From NCBI RefSeq assembly GCF_001013475.1, contig NZ_JZEF01000003.1, forward strand, positions 124,001 through 188,000: a stretch of DNA of 64,000 bases, given 5' to 3'. This DNA comes from Xanthomonas arboricola pv. juglandis. Lineage in GTDB: Bacteria > Pseudomonadota > Gammaproteobacteria > Xanthomonadales > Xanthomonadaceae. Position 1 is the stretch's first letter, and each line of letters begins with the position of its first letter. A model generated the notes under the pieces. That model was not told where the DNA came from. It saw only the letters and a program-made list of their open reading frames with translations, and searched no databases. Both the position numbers and the translations under genes were made by a program. Positions 1 through 7,036 of this stretch are shown here, piece after piece.

Positions 1-561
1 CGGCGCGGGGTCGAGGATCTGCGCCAGGGCGCGGTCGTCGGGGATCTCGCCACCCAGGTGCGGACGCGCGCGCTCGCGCAGCTCGTCCACGCCCAGCGGA
101 CGGCCCCCGTTGAACGGATCCATGACCAGCACGCCGTCGTCCACCGGCAAACGCACCAGGAAATGCCCGGGAAACGACACGCCCGCCAGCGGAATGCCCA
201 GCCGGCGCGCGACTTCGATCTGCACCATCGCCAGCGAGATCGGGTTGCCCAGCCGGCGTTCGAAGACCTGGTTGAGGTAGCTGTTGCGCGGGTCGTAGTA
301 CTCGTCGTGATTGCCCGAATAGCCCAGCTCGTCGAACAGGTAGCGATTGACCGCGGCCATCTTCAGCGGCCACAGGTCGATCGCCTCTACCTCGCGGCGC
401 AGGTGCTCGACGTGGCTTTGCACCAGCGTGTCGTACAGCTCGGCGTCCAGCTGCGGATACTCGTCGCGCGCGATCAGCAGCGCGGTGGACATCAACGGCA
501 CTGCGTCGTCGTCCAGGCTGGCGAGCGCAGTCCAATGGGGAAGTGGGAGCATGTCGACCAT
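1..561 (-). CDS. SirB1-like transglutaminase-fold protein (3' end outside window)
   Basis: The N-terminal ~187 residues are present; the gene runs off the left edge. The translation contains a run typical of SirB1-like transglutaminase-fold proteins: RRLGNPISLAMVQIEVARRL, then GIPLAGVSFPGHFLVR and a VMDPFNGG motif. In this family these correspond to the region around the degenerate papain-like active site, where the His of PGHFL and the Asp of DPFNGG are conserved. Many members carry C-terminal TPRs, which would lie outside the window. The start at 561 (MVDMLPLP) was chosen; an in-frame ATG at 552 is equally possible because neither has a clear Shine-Dalgarno. It lies 76 bp downstream of the DUF192 gene on the same strand. 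The biochemical function of the family is not established. Confidence 0.75.
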   Translation of the reverse strand, partial: MVDMLPLPHWTALASLDDDAVPLMSTALLIARDEYPQLDAELYDTLVQSHVEHLRREVEAIDLWPLKMAAVNRYLFDELGYSGNHDEYYDPRNSYLNQVFERRLGNPISLAMVQIEVARRLGIPLAGVSFPGHFLVRLPVDDGVLVMDPFNGGRPLGVDELRERARPHLGGEIPDDRALAQILDPAP

Positions 562-637
562 GCTGCCAAGAGTGTCGGCAAGCGGCGCGTGGTTCAAGTC
601 CGGTACTTCCTGACAGCAAGGGCCTGTCGCGTGAGAT

Positions 638-1087
638 TCACTTGAGCTTTGGGATATCCGGGCTCAGGGTCAGGCTGGCGCCGTCCTGCAGGTTGAGCTT
701 GGCGGCCTGGCCGGCATTGAGTTCCAGCACGTAACGGGCCGGGCGCTTGCTGGGGTAGGGCGGGCAGGCATCGCCGGCCGAACACGGCGGCACGTCGCGC
801 TGCTGCGAGACCAGCCGGCGCTCATCGTCGAAATACAGGATATCCAGCGCGATCTTGGTGTTCTTCATCCAGTACGCCAGCGGTTCCTGGCGGTCGTGGA
901 CGAACAGCATGCCGTGATCGTCCGCCATGGCATCGCGAAACATCAGGCCTTTGGCGCGGTCGGCATCGTTCTGCGCCAGCTCCACCTGGTAGCGCGTGCC
1001 GGCCAGTTCCACCCAGCTACCGCCGCTGCTGGCGCAGCCGCCGAGCAGGATCAAGGACGCAAGGGCGAGGAGGCAAAGACGGCGCAT
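638..1087 (-). CDS. DUF192 family lipoprotein
   Basis: A 149-residue protein with a short basic N-terminus, a hydrophobic stretch and a lipobox LLGGC near residue 17, so it is probably a lipoprotein. The mature part matches the DUF192 pattern: FEVELA-like start, AKGLMFRDAM, GMLFVHDRQEPLAYWMKNT, and ALDILYFDDERRLVS. DUF192 proteins are small beta-rich proteins of unknown function, often exported. The start at 1087 (MRRLCLLAL) was preferred over an upstream in-frame ATG at 1144 because it places the signal peptide correctly. It is followed on the same strand by the SirB1-like gene. Confidence 0.85.
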   Translation of the reverse strand: MRRLCLLALASLILLGGCASSGGSWVELAGTRYQVELAQNDADRAKGLMFRDAMADDHGMLFVHDRQEPLAYWMKNTKIALDILYFDDERRLVSQQRDVPPCSAGDACPPYPSKRPARYVLELNAGQAAKLNLQDGASLTLSPDIPKLK

Positions 1088-1250
1088 GCGGCATTCCAGC
1101 GGGCGGGGATGCCGCACCATCTGCCAAGCGGCCGCGTGCGTCAAGCCGCTGTGGTGCGTCGTACCGTCATCGCAGGTGACAGGAGTCCGGCCCGCTGTCG
1201 CTTCGCAACGCGGGCCGCAACTGCGCGTGCGCGTGCTTGCACGCGATCGC

Positions 1251-1898
1251 TCAGATCACCCGTGGCGGCTCGCCGCCGACGATCACCACATCGGCCGGGC
1301 GACGCGCGAACAGGCCCACGCAGACCACGCCGGGAATCTGGTTCAGGCTGCGCTCCAGCGCCACCGGGTCGGTGATCTGCAGGTTGTGCACGTCCAGCAC
1401 CACGTTGCCGTTGTCGGTGACCACGCCATCGCGCCATACCGGCTGACCGCCTGTGAGCGCCAGGATCTGGCGGGCCACCAGGCTGCGCGCCATCGGAATC
1501 ACTTCCACCGGCAGCGGGAACTTGCCCAGCACCGGCACCTGCTTGCTCGGGTCGACGATGCAGATGAAGCGCTCGCTGGCCTCTGCAATGATCTTCTCGC
1601 GCGTCAACGCTGCGCCGCCGCCCTTGATCAGGCAACGATTCGGGTCGCACTCGTCGGCGCCATCCACATACAGCGACAGATTGCCGGTGTGGTTGAGATC
1701 CAGCACCTCGATGCCGTGGCGCCTGAGCTGCGCGCTGCTCTGCTCGGAGCTGGACACCGCCCCCTTGATGCGGTGGCTGATGCGGCCCAACGCATCGATG
1801 AAGTAGGCCACCGTCGAACCGGTACCGACCCCGACGATCATGCCGTCTTCCACGTAATCGATCGCTTTTTCGGCGGCCAGGCGTTTTGCTTCGGACAT
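1251..1898 (-). CDS. rpiA: Ribose-5-phosphate isomerase A
   Basis: A 215-residue cytosolic enzyme that interconverts ribose 5-phosphate and ribulose 5-phosphate in the non-oxidative pentose phosphate pathway. Visible family motifs are the phosphate-binding GVGTGSTV near residue 22, SSSEQSS, the catalytic region VDGADECD with the two acidic residues, and [14 protein letters not shown] with the catalytic Glu/Lys area, then GKFPLPVEV. Length fits the family (215-220). The start at 1898 (MSEAKRLA) excludes an upstream in-frame extension that reads through a GGGAATC-type repeat array and is not protein-like. Transketolase of the same pathway lies 41 kb away at 43037. Confidence 0.96.
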   Translation of the reverse strand: MSEAKRLAAEKAIDYVEDGMIVGVGTGSTVAYFIDALGRISHRIKGAVSSSEQSSAQLRRHGIEVLDLNHTGNLSLYVDGADECDPNRCLIKGGGAALTREKIIAEASERFICIVDPSKQVPVLGKFPLPVEVIPMARSLVARQILALTGGQPVWRDGVVTDNGNVVLDVHNLQITDPVALERSLNQIPGVVCVGLFARRPADVVIVGGEPPRVI

Positions 1899-1901
1899 TT
1901 T

Positions 1902-1998
1902 GGGGCTCGGGATGGGGGAATCGGGAATCGGGATTGGGGAATCGCAAGAGCGGCTGGGCTGAGCGGGATTTGCAAATCGCAAATCCCGAATCTCTACT
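1902..1998. repeat. Intergenic GGGAATC/GGGATTG array (copy A)
   Basis: Between rpiA and the EVE gene the + strand has consecutive near-heptamers of the type GGGAATC and GGGATTG (1911-1942), then a short spacer, then the complementary form CAAATCCCGAATC (1978-1991). The two arms can pair, so the array could form a hairpin in RNA read from either strand. Four further copies are in the window (B-E). Confidence 0.8.
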
Positions 1999-2003
1999 CC
2001 CGG

Positions 2004-2474
2004 CTACTCCATCGCCAGCAACAATTTCCACTGCGCGGCGGTCACCGGCAGGATCGACAGGCGGTTGCCGCGGGCGATCAGTGGGAAGCCTTCGCCCAGT
2101 GCGTCGGCCTGCTGCTTGATTTCGTCCAGTGCGATCGTGCGCGTGAGCTTGCGCTCGAAGGCCACGTCCACCAGCATCCAGCGCGGATCTTCGCGGGTGG
2201 CCTTGGGGTCGTGGTAGTCGGATTTGGGATCGAACTGGGTGTCGTCCGGATATGCGGCGCTGGCGACCTTGGCGATGCCGACAATGCCCGGCACCTTGCA
2301 GTTGGAGTGGTAGAACAACACCCCATCGCCGACATGCATGCCGTCGCGCATGAAGTTGCGTGCCTGGTAATTGCGCACGCCGTTCCACGGTTCGGTGCCG
2401 ACGCGTTCCAGATCATCGATGGAAAACGTGTCCGGCTCGGACTTCATCAACCAGTAGCGCTTGCGGGCAGTCAT
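2004..2474 (-). CDS. EVE domain-containing protein
   Basis: A 156-residue protein consisting of a single EVE domain, the PUA-like fold thought to bind modified nucleobases. Recognisable motifs are RYWLMKSEPDTFSIDDL at the start, WNGVRNYQARNFMRDGM, and GVLFYHSNCKVPGIVGIAKV in the core. Bacterial stand-alone EVE proteins of this length are common, and no enzymatic activity is assigned. The gene begins inside the last codons of the 5-formyl-THF cyclo-ligase gene (4-base overlap, ATGA type), so the two are probably cotranscribed downstream of, or together with, the 6S RNA region. Confidence 0.9.
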   Translation of the reverse strand: MTARKRYWLMKSEPDTFSIDDLERVGTEPWNGVRNYQARNFMRDGMHVGDGVLFYHSNCKVPGIVGIAKVASAAYPDDTQFDPKSDYHDPKATREDPRWMLVDVAFERKLTRTIALDEIKQQADALGEGFPLIARGNRLSILPVTAAQWKLLLAME

Positions 2475-3061
2475 ACGGAAACGGCGTCGTCTTTCAGGAA
2501 GGTGGCGTGTTCGGTGCAGATCGCATCCACCGCCACGTCCCAGGATTCAGTGGGCAGGGCGGGCAACTGCTGCGCGGCGAAGCCGACGCCGACCAGCCAG
2601 GGCGGCGGCGTCTGGCGATACCGGAACGCGAAGCTGCGATCATACCAGCCGCCCCCCATGCCCAGCCGCCGGCACTGCGCGTCGAAGCCGGTCAACGGCG
2701 TCACCACCAGCGCCATCTCCTCGGGTGCGAGCAACTCGGTGCGTGCCACGTCCGGCTCGGGGATGCCGTAGCGGTTGCTGACCAGCCCCTGGCCCGGCCG
2801 CCACGGCGCAAAGCGCAAGACGCGCCCATCCAGCACCGGCAGGCAATAGCGCACGCCGGCCGGCAGGCTCAGTTGCCAGCGGTGCAGCGCGATTTCGCCA
2901 TCCATTGCCCAGTACCCGGCCACCGCACCGGTCTGCGGCGCGAACGGCAGCGCCAGCAGGCGCTCGGCCAGCGCATCGGCGGCTGCCAGGCGCTGCGCTG
3001 CGGGCAGGCTGCGGCGCAGCGCGCGCAACTGCTGGCGCAAGGCGTCTCGGTCGTCGGTCAT
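2471..3061 (-). CDS. 5-formyltetrahydrofolate cyclo-ligase family protein
   Basis: A 196-residue cytosolic enzyme family that converts 5-formyl-THF to 5,10-methenyl-THF using ATP. Motifs seen: an N-terminal basic region RQQLRALRRSLP, the substrate loop LLAPEEMALVVTPLTGFD, and the C-terminal signature RLGMGGGWYDRSFAF, which carries the GGGYYD-type ATP/Mg-binding motif. Length is normal. The arrangement cyclo-ligase/6S RNA/zapA is the same as in enteric bacteria (ygfA/fau-ssrS-zapA), which supports the call for all three. It overlaps the EVE gene by four bases. Confidence 0.93.
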   Translation of the reverse strand: MTDDRDALRQQLRALRRSLPAAQRLAAADALAERLLALPFAPQTGAVAGYWAMDGEIALHRWQLSLPAGVRYCLPVLDGRVLRFAPWRPGQGLVSNRYGIPEPDVARTELLAPEEMALVVTPLTGFDAQCRRLGMGGGWYDRSFAFRYRQTPPPWLVGVGFAAQQLPALPTESWDVAVDAICTEHATFLKDDAVSV

Positions 3062-3280
3062 GGCGTCTCGCAGCGATAGGCGGAGGGATATTGTCGATGG
3101 CGTGGACGCGCCTGCCTAGCTGCGTGTGTCCCACCGATCGCGGTGCCTGCAAGTCTCCCGTCTGTCGCTGAGCGCGTGCGTGCAGCACTGGCAACGTTGC
3201 GGCGCTCGCACGCATGTCTTGGCGCAGTCATTGCAACAGCGGCGCAGCCGAGCTGCGCGTGCCGTGCGTTTCAGACATGC

Positions 3281-3312
3281 AAAAAAGAAACGGCGCCCGA
3301 AGGCGCCGTTTC
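3281..3312 (-). terminator. Rho-independent terminator after 6S RNA
   Basis: On the minus strand an 11-bp perfect stem GAAACGGCGCC / GGCGCCGTTTC with a 4-nt loop is followed by six Ts (the A-tract 3281-3286 on the + strand). It sits a few bases past the closing stem of the 6S RNA and would stop minus-strand transcription. Confidence 0.85.
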
Positions 3313-3317
3313 AGATT

Positions 3318-3505
3318 TGCATTCTCCGCCGTGAACGATGCGGGCGAAACGACCTTGAACCCGGGGTTCAAGTGGGGACGTTGTGAGGCCATCGGGCTTC
3401 CCGCTACAAGGCGGACTTGCACTCCCGGCTTCGTCGCGCCCCCGTGGTCGTAATTAAGGGACAAGGCGAATGTTTTGCACGCTGTCGTTTACAGCAGAGA
3501 ACGCA
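3318..3505 (-). ncRNA. ssrS: 6S RNA
   Basis: About 188 nt on the minus strand. It carries the strongly conserved 6S hairpin near its 3' part, ACTTGAACC..GGGTTCAAG (3360-3377), preceded by CGTCCCC. The two ends form a closing stem: the 5' segment GCGTTCTCTGCTGT pairs with the 3' segment ACGGCGGAGAATGC over 14 bp, including G-U pairs. 6S RNA binds RNA polymerase holoenzyme as an open-promoter mimic in stationary phase. Location between zapA and the formyl-THF cyclo-ligase gene is the conserved gammaproteobacterial position. Ends are inferred from a -10 box TATACT at 3511-3516 and the downstream terminator. Confidence 0.9.
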
Positions 3506-3510
3506 GGTGA

Positions 3511-3516
3511 AGTATA
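3511..3516 (-). promoter_or_regulatory. -10 box for 6S RNA
   Basis: TATACT on the minus strand, about 6-8 nt upstream of the inferred 5' end of the 6S RNA closing stem. No convincing -35 hexamer was seen. Confidence 0.55.
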
Positions 3517-3599
3517 GACCTCTGCTGCGCGATGGCTAGCCCATTCGTCGGCCGGCGCAATTGAAAGTTCATATTTGCGACGACAGTGCGAACTGCACC

Positions 3600-3899
3600 T
3601 CAACGCGGCGTGTCGGACACGCTGTCCAGGCGGCGATTCAAGCTGTCCAGCGTGTTGGCCAATTCACGGTCGTACAGCGCTTGCTGATCGCGCAGCTGCT
3701 GCAATTCATGCGCCAGGTTGAGTGCGGCCAGCACCGCAACGCGGTCCACCGCTGCCATGCGATTGCTGCCGCGAATCTCGCGCATGCGCAGATCCAGCAG
3801 GCGCGCCGCAGCGGTGAGGCTCTCGCGTTCGTCGGCGGTGACGCCAACGGTGTATTCACGATCCAGAATACGCACGCTGACCGGCTCGTTGTTGCTCAC
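3600..3899 (-). CDS. zapA: Cell division protein ZapA
   Basis: A 99-residue cytosolic protein that binds FtsZ and bundles protofilaments at the Z ring. It starts with the ZapA globular head, EPVSVRILDREYTVGVTADE, followed by LLDLRMREIR and a long C-terminal coiled-coil helix (ALNLAHELQQLRDQQ). The start codon is GTG at 3899 and overlaps the TGA of the upstream coiled-coil gene (GTGA), so the two small genes are translationally coupled. The 6S RNA gene lies directly downstream, as in other gammaproteobacteria. Confidence 0.95.
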   Translation of the reverse strand: MSNNEPVSVRILDREYTVGVTADERESLTAAARLLDLRMREIRGSNRMAAVDRVAVLAALNLAHELQQLRDQQALYDRELANTLDSLNRRLDSVSDTPR

Positions 3900-4117
3900 G
3901 TGTGCTGCTCCAGGGATTTCAACCGCACGATCATCGCTTCCACGCGCGAGCGCGCCTGTTCGTTTTTGGTCAGCAATTGCGCGCGCTCGCCGATCAACTG
4001 TTCCTGCTGGTGACGCAGGCTGCGGTTCTCGTCGGTCAACCGCTGGCTGCGCTCGACCAGGGCCTCCACACGGGCGGCAAGTGCGCGGATCTGGGCGAGG
4101 GCAGCGGCGTTGTCCAT
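3896..4117 (-). CDS. Small coiled-coil protein next to zapA (ZapB-like)
   Basis: A 73-residue protein that is nearly all heptad-forming helix: IRALAARVEALVERSQRL, then TDENRSLRHQQEQLI and NEQARSRVEAMIVRLKSL. Small coiled-coil proteins of this kind are encoded immediately upstream of zapA in many gammaproteobacteria (TIGR02449-like). A role in division with ZapA is inferred from location and from similarity of architecture to ZapB; no direct homology to ZapB can be shown here. The start at 4117 (MDNAAALAQ) was preferred to an upstream ATG at 4258 because the extension is not coiled-coil and runs into the ygfB promoter region. Confidence 0.8.
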   Translation of the reverse strand: MDNAAALAQIRALAARVEALVERSQRLTDENRSLRHQQEQLIGERAQLLTKNEQARSRVEAMIVRLKSLEQHT

Positions 4118-4353
4118 GCGCTCACGATAGGGGCGCGTGCGCGCGGCGGTCAAGCGCCCGATCGCAGCCCGCTTACCCGCCGTCAGGCCAATCCCGACAA
4201 GGGATTGCACCGCGCCCGGCGCGGCCGGCGTCACGCGCGTGGACCCCGTAGGGAACACGCCGCTGGCGGCCGACGCGGGGTGCCTTGATACACTGGGAAG
4301 TCAAATCGCCGGCCCATGTGCCGGCACCTCCTGTTCCCAGCCTGGATGACCCG

Positions 4354-4896
4354 ATGGATCTGCCTGATGTAACCGCTGTGCAAAACGAAAGTCGCCAGTT
4401 GGAGTTGGCTTCCTCCGCAGCGGAGTTGCATGGCGGGCTGTGCGGGTGGCTCTCCGGTGGCGGTGCCGACAGCGGCGACTGGCTGGCGCGCATTCTGGCC
4501 GACACCGCGCAGGTGGCGCCCAAGCAGGGCGGGGCGCTGGACCAGATGCGTCAGGCCACGGTGGCGCAGCTGGAAGACCGCGATTTCGCCTTCGAACTGC
4601 TGCTGATCGATGACGGTGCACCGCTGGCGGCGCGCACCGATGCCTTGTTCGACTGGTGTCGCGCCTTTCTGGGCGGCTTCGGCCTGGCGGCGCAGCAGCG
4701 CCCGGCACTGACCGAAGAGGGCGAAGAGGCGCTGCAAGACCTGGCGCGGCTGGCGCAGGCGTCCAGCGACGATTTCGATGCAGCCGACGAAGACGACACC
4801 GCCCTGGCGGAGATCGAGGAGTTCGTGCGCGTGGCGGTGCTGTTGCTGCATGGCGACTGCGTGATGGGGCCGCGCTTCCGCCAACGTCTGAACTGA
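4354..4896 (+). CDS. UPF0149 family protein (YgfB-like)
   Basis: A 180-residue protein matching the YgfB/UPF0149 family: [19 protein letters not shown] near residue 27, [19 protein letters not shown], then [22 protein letters not shown] and [10 protein letters not shown]. All-helical, cytosolic, molecular function not established in general. Gene order ygfB-pepP is conserved in gammaproteobacteria. The ATG at 4354 (MDLPDVTAV) was chosen since residues from an upstream in-frame ATG are not conserved-looking. The gap to pepP is 13 bp, so they form one transcription unit. Confidence 0.88.
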   Translation: MDLPDVTAVQNESRQLELASSAAELHGGLCGWLSGGGADSGDWLARILADTAQVAPKQGGALDQMRQATVAQLEDRDFAFELLLIDDGAPLAARTDALFDWCRAFLGGFGLAAQQRPALTEEGEEALQDLARLAQASSDDFDAADEDDTALAEIEEFVRVAVLLLHGDCVMGPRFRQRLN

Positions 4897-4909
4897 CCGC
4901 GTAACCGCC

Positions 4910-6250
4910 ATGAAAAAACTCACCGGGATCGGCGCGGCCGAGTACGCGCGTCGGCGCAAGCAGCTGATGCAGATGGCCGGCGATCAGGCCATCCTGATCC
5001 TGCCGGCGGCGCCCGAGCGGGTGCGCAGCCACGACACCCACTACCCGTATCGGCAGGATTCGGATTTCTGGTATCTGAGCGGTTTCCCCGAGCCGGAAGC
5101 GGTGCTGGTGCTGGTGCCGGGCCGCAAGCATGGCGAGGCGATCCTGTTCTGCCGCGAGCGCGATGCCGAGCGTGAGGCCTGGGATGGCCCGCGCGAGGGC
5201 CAGGAAGGCGCGGTGGAGCGCTACGGCATGGACGATGCGTACCCCATCGACGATGTCGACGAGATCCTGCCGGGCCTGTTGGAAGGGCGCAGCCGCGTCT
5301 ATTACCACTTCGGGCGCGATGTCGACTTCGACCTCAAGCTGATCGGCTGGCTCAAGCGCGTGCGCGAGCAGGTGCGCCACGGCGCGCAGCCGCCGCATGA
5401 ATTCCTCGAGCTCGGGCATCTGCTGCACGAGCAGCGGCTGTTCAAGTCGCGCGACGAGATCGCATTGATGCAGCAGGCCGCCGACATCAGCGTGCGCGCG
5501 CATCGCGCCGCCATGCGGCTGGCGCGGCCGGGGGTGCACGAGTACGAACTGCAGGCCGAGGTGGAGTGCGCGTTCCGCGCCGCCGATGCGTGGCCGGCAT
5601 ACGGCAGCATCGTCGGCACCGGCAGCAATGCCTGTGTGCTGCACTACCGCGCCAACAACGCGCGCAGCCGCGATGGCGAGCTGGTGCTGATCGATGCCGG
5701 CGCCGAGTACCGCGGTTACGCGGCCGATATCACCCGCACCTTTCCGGTCAACGGCCGTTTCACCCCGGCGCAGCGTGCGCTGCACGATCTGGTCGGCGCT
5801 GCGCAGGCTGCCGCGCTGGCGCAGGCGCGCCCCGGCGTGCCCTACGAAGCCGGGCATCTGGCCGCGGTGCAGACCTTGACCGAGGGGCTGCTGCAGTTGG
5901 GCCTGCTCAAGGGCAAGCTGGAGCGCAATATCGCCGACGGCCATTACAAGCGCTTCTATCGGCACAAGACCGGCCACTGGCTGGGGCTGGATGTGCACGA
6001 TGTGGGCGACTACCGGTTGGCTGGCGACTCGCGTCTGCTCGAGCCTGGCATGGTGTTCACCATCGAGCCGGGGCTCTACATCTCCGCCGACGACACCACG
6101 GTGGAGGCCAGGTGGCGCGGTATCGGCATCCGCACCGAAGACAATGTGCTGATCACCGCCGAGGGTCATCGGGTGCTGACCGATGCCTTGGCGCGCAGCG
6201 CCGACGAGATCGAAGCGGAGATGGCGAGCGTCGGTGTTCAAATCGTCTGA
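4910..6250 (+). CDS. pepP: Xaa-Pro aminopeptidase
   Basis: A 446-residue metallopeptidase (M24B) that removes an N-terminal residue before proline. The N-terminal third is the creatinase-like domain (HYPYRQDSDFWYLSGFPEPE). The C-terminal pita-bread domain carries the metal ligands: Asp in LIDAGAEY and ADITRTFPV, His in KTGHWLGLDVHDVGDY, Glu in TIEPGLYI and Glu in IRTEDNVLI. Length agrees with E. coli PepP (441). Cytosolic, no signal peptide. It follows the ygfB-like gene by 13 bp. A second M24 peptidase, PepQ-like, lies 0.8 kb downstream on the opposite strand. Confidence 0.95.
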   Translation: MKKLTGIGAAEYARRRKQLMQMAGDQAILILPAAPERVRSHDTHYPYRQDSDFWYLSGFPEPEAVLVLVPGRKHGEAILFCRERDAEREAWDGPREGQEGAVERYGMDDAYPIDDVDEILPGLLEGRSRVYYHFGRDVDFDLKLIGWLKRVREQVRHGAQPPHEFLELGHLLHEQRLFKSRDEIALMQQAADISVRAHRAAMRLARPGVHEYELQAEVECAFRAADAWPAYGSIVGTGSNACVLHYRANNARSRDGELVLIDAGAEYRGYAADITRTFPVNGRFTPAQRALHDLVGAAQAAALAQARPGVPYEAGHLAAVQTLTEGLLQLGLLKGKLERNIADGHYKRFYRHKTGHWLGLDVHDVGDYRLAGDSRLLEPGMVFTIEPGLYISADDTTVEARWRGIGIRTEDNVLITAEGHRVLTDALARSADEIEAEMASVGVQIV

Positions 6251-6654
6251 GCTAACGCCGCAGGCGTATCCGCGACTGCATACCGGCGCCATCGCGGCGG
6301 TAGCCATGGCGATTCAATAGCCTAACGACGGCCCGCCGTGTGGGCGATGCAGACATGGCATCTGCATATCCGATTCGCGCATTGCCAACCACGCAGGCCA
6401 CGCATTGAACCAGTGGTTTCAGCCGCTCTCCGGTTGAGAAGCGTTTGGCCAATACCCGCATGGAGCGTGACTAACTGCACAATTGTGATGGGCATTACTG
6501 ATTCGACGAATTCCGTCGGCAGGAAACGAAGTGAGCCAATGAATGCGCTGCCGGTGCGGGGCTAATGTCGCTGGTGCAGAAAATAAGGTCGCTAGGCGAA
6601 ATTGTTTTCTGCTTATTAGCCGATCTCCTTCAGTCCTCACTCGGAAGCCGTTCT
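6251..6654. other. Noncoding or degenerate region after pepP
   Basis: About 400 bp without a convincing gene. Short open frames on both strands lack recognisable motifs or Shine-Dalgarno sites. From roughly 6460 to 6640 the sequence is visibly richer in A/T than the neighbourhood. No inverted repeats typical of an insertion sequence were seen. Confidence 0.5.
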
Positions 6655-6981
6655 ATGAAGCTCATGAAGATTCAACCGCTGACGTGGCGCCATGGCCTGT
6701 GCTCAACTGCCTTACTATTGACCACGGTTCTAGCTGTTGCACCCGTCATGGCGGCTGGCACGACAAGAATTTTAGCAAATGCGCGCGGCCCCGCCGACGC
6801 GTTGAAGACAATCAGCAGCAAGGAAGTATTTGCTGCGCATTGGCAATTAGCCTGGAACAGGTGCAAAGCAGGCTCCCCGTCCACGCGGTCCCTGGCGCTG
6901 ACCGGATTCAATGTGAGGAGCAGGGACTTGAGAGGTAATTACTCGGTGATCAGTGATTGGGCGTGCCGAGATAGTCCCTGA
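6655..6981 (+). CDS. Possible small secreted protein
   Basis: A 108-residue open frame not recognised as any family. It begins MKLMKIQPLTWRHG followed by a hydrophobic stretch LCSTALLLTTVLAVAP and a plausible signal peptidase site after VMA-AG. The remainder is short and low in motifs, with two Cys. Upstream there is no strong Shine-Dalgarno, and composition is lower in GC than neighbours. An upstream in-frame ATG at 6565 exists, but the extension looks random. It could be a real small exported protein, or a decayed remnant of a longer gene; the convergent pepQ ends 55 bp downstream. Confidence 0.35.
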   Translation: MKLMKIQPLTWRHGLCSTALLLTTVLAVAPVMAAGTTRILANARGPADALKTISSKEVFAAHWQLAWNRCKAGSPSTRSLALTGFNVRSRDLRGNYSVISDWACRDSP

Positions 6982-7036
6982 ATCGTGCGAGTCCGGTGCC
7001 GATGACGGTGCGGCCATGTCGCTTTCCCATCAAGAT

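Noticed and set aside
996-2771. 591-codon plus-strand frame across rpiA, EVE and formyl-THF ligase genes.
   Set aside because: Antisense shadow; no start signal, no motifs, opposite to three recognised genes.
3126-3464. Several small frames across the 6S RNA region, on both strands.
   Set aside because: They overlap a structured RNA and its terminator.
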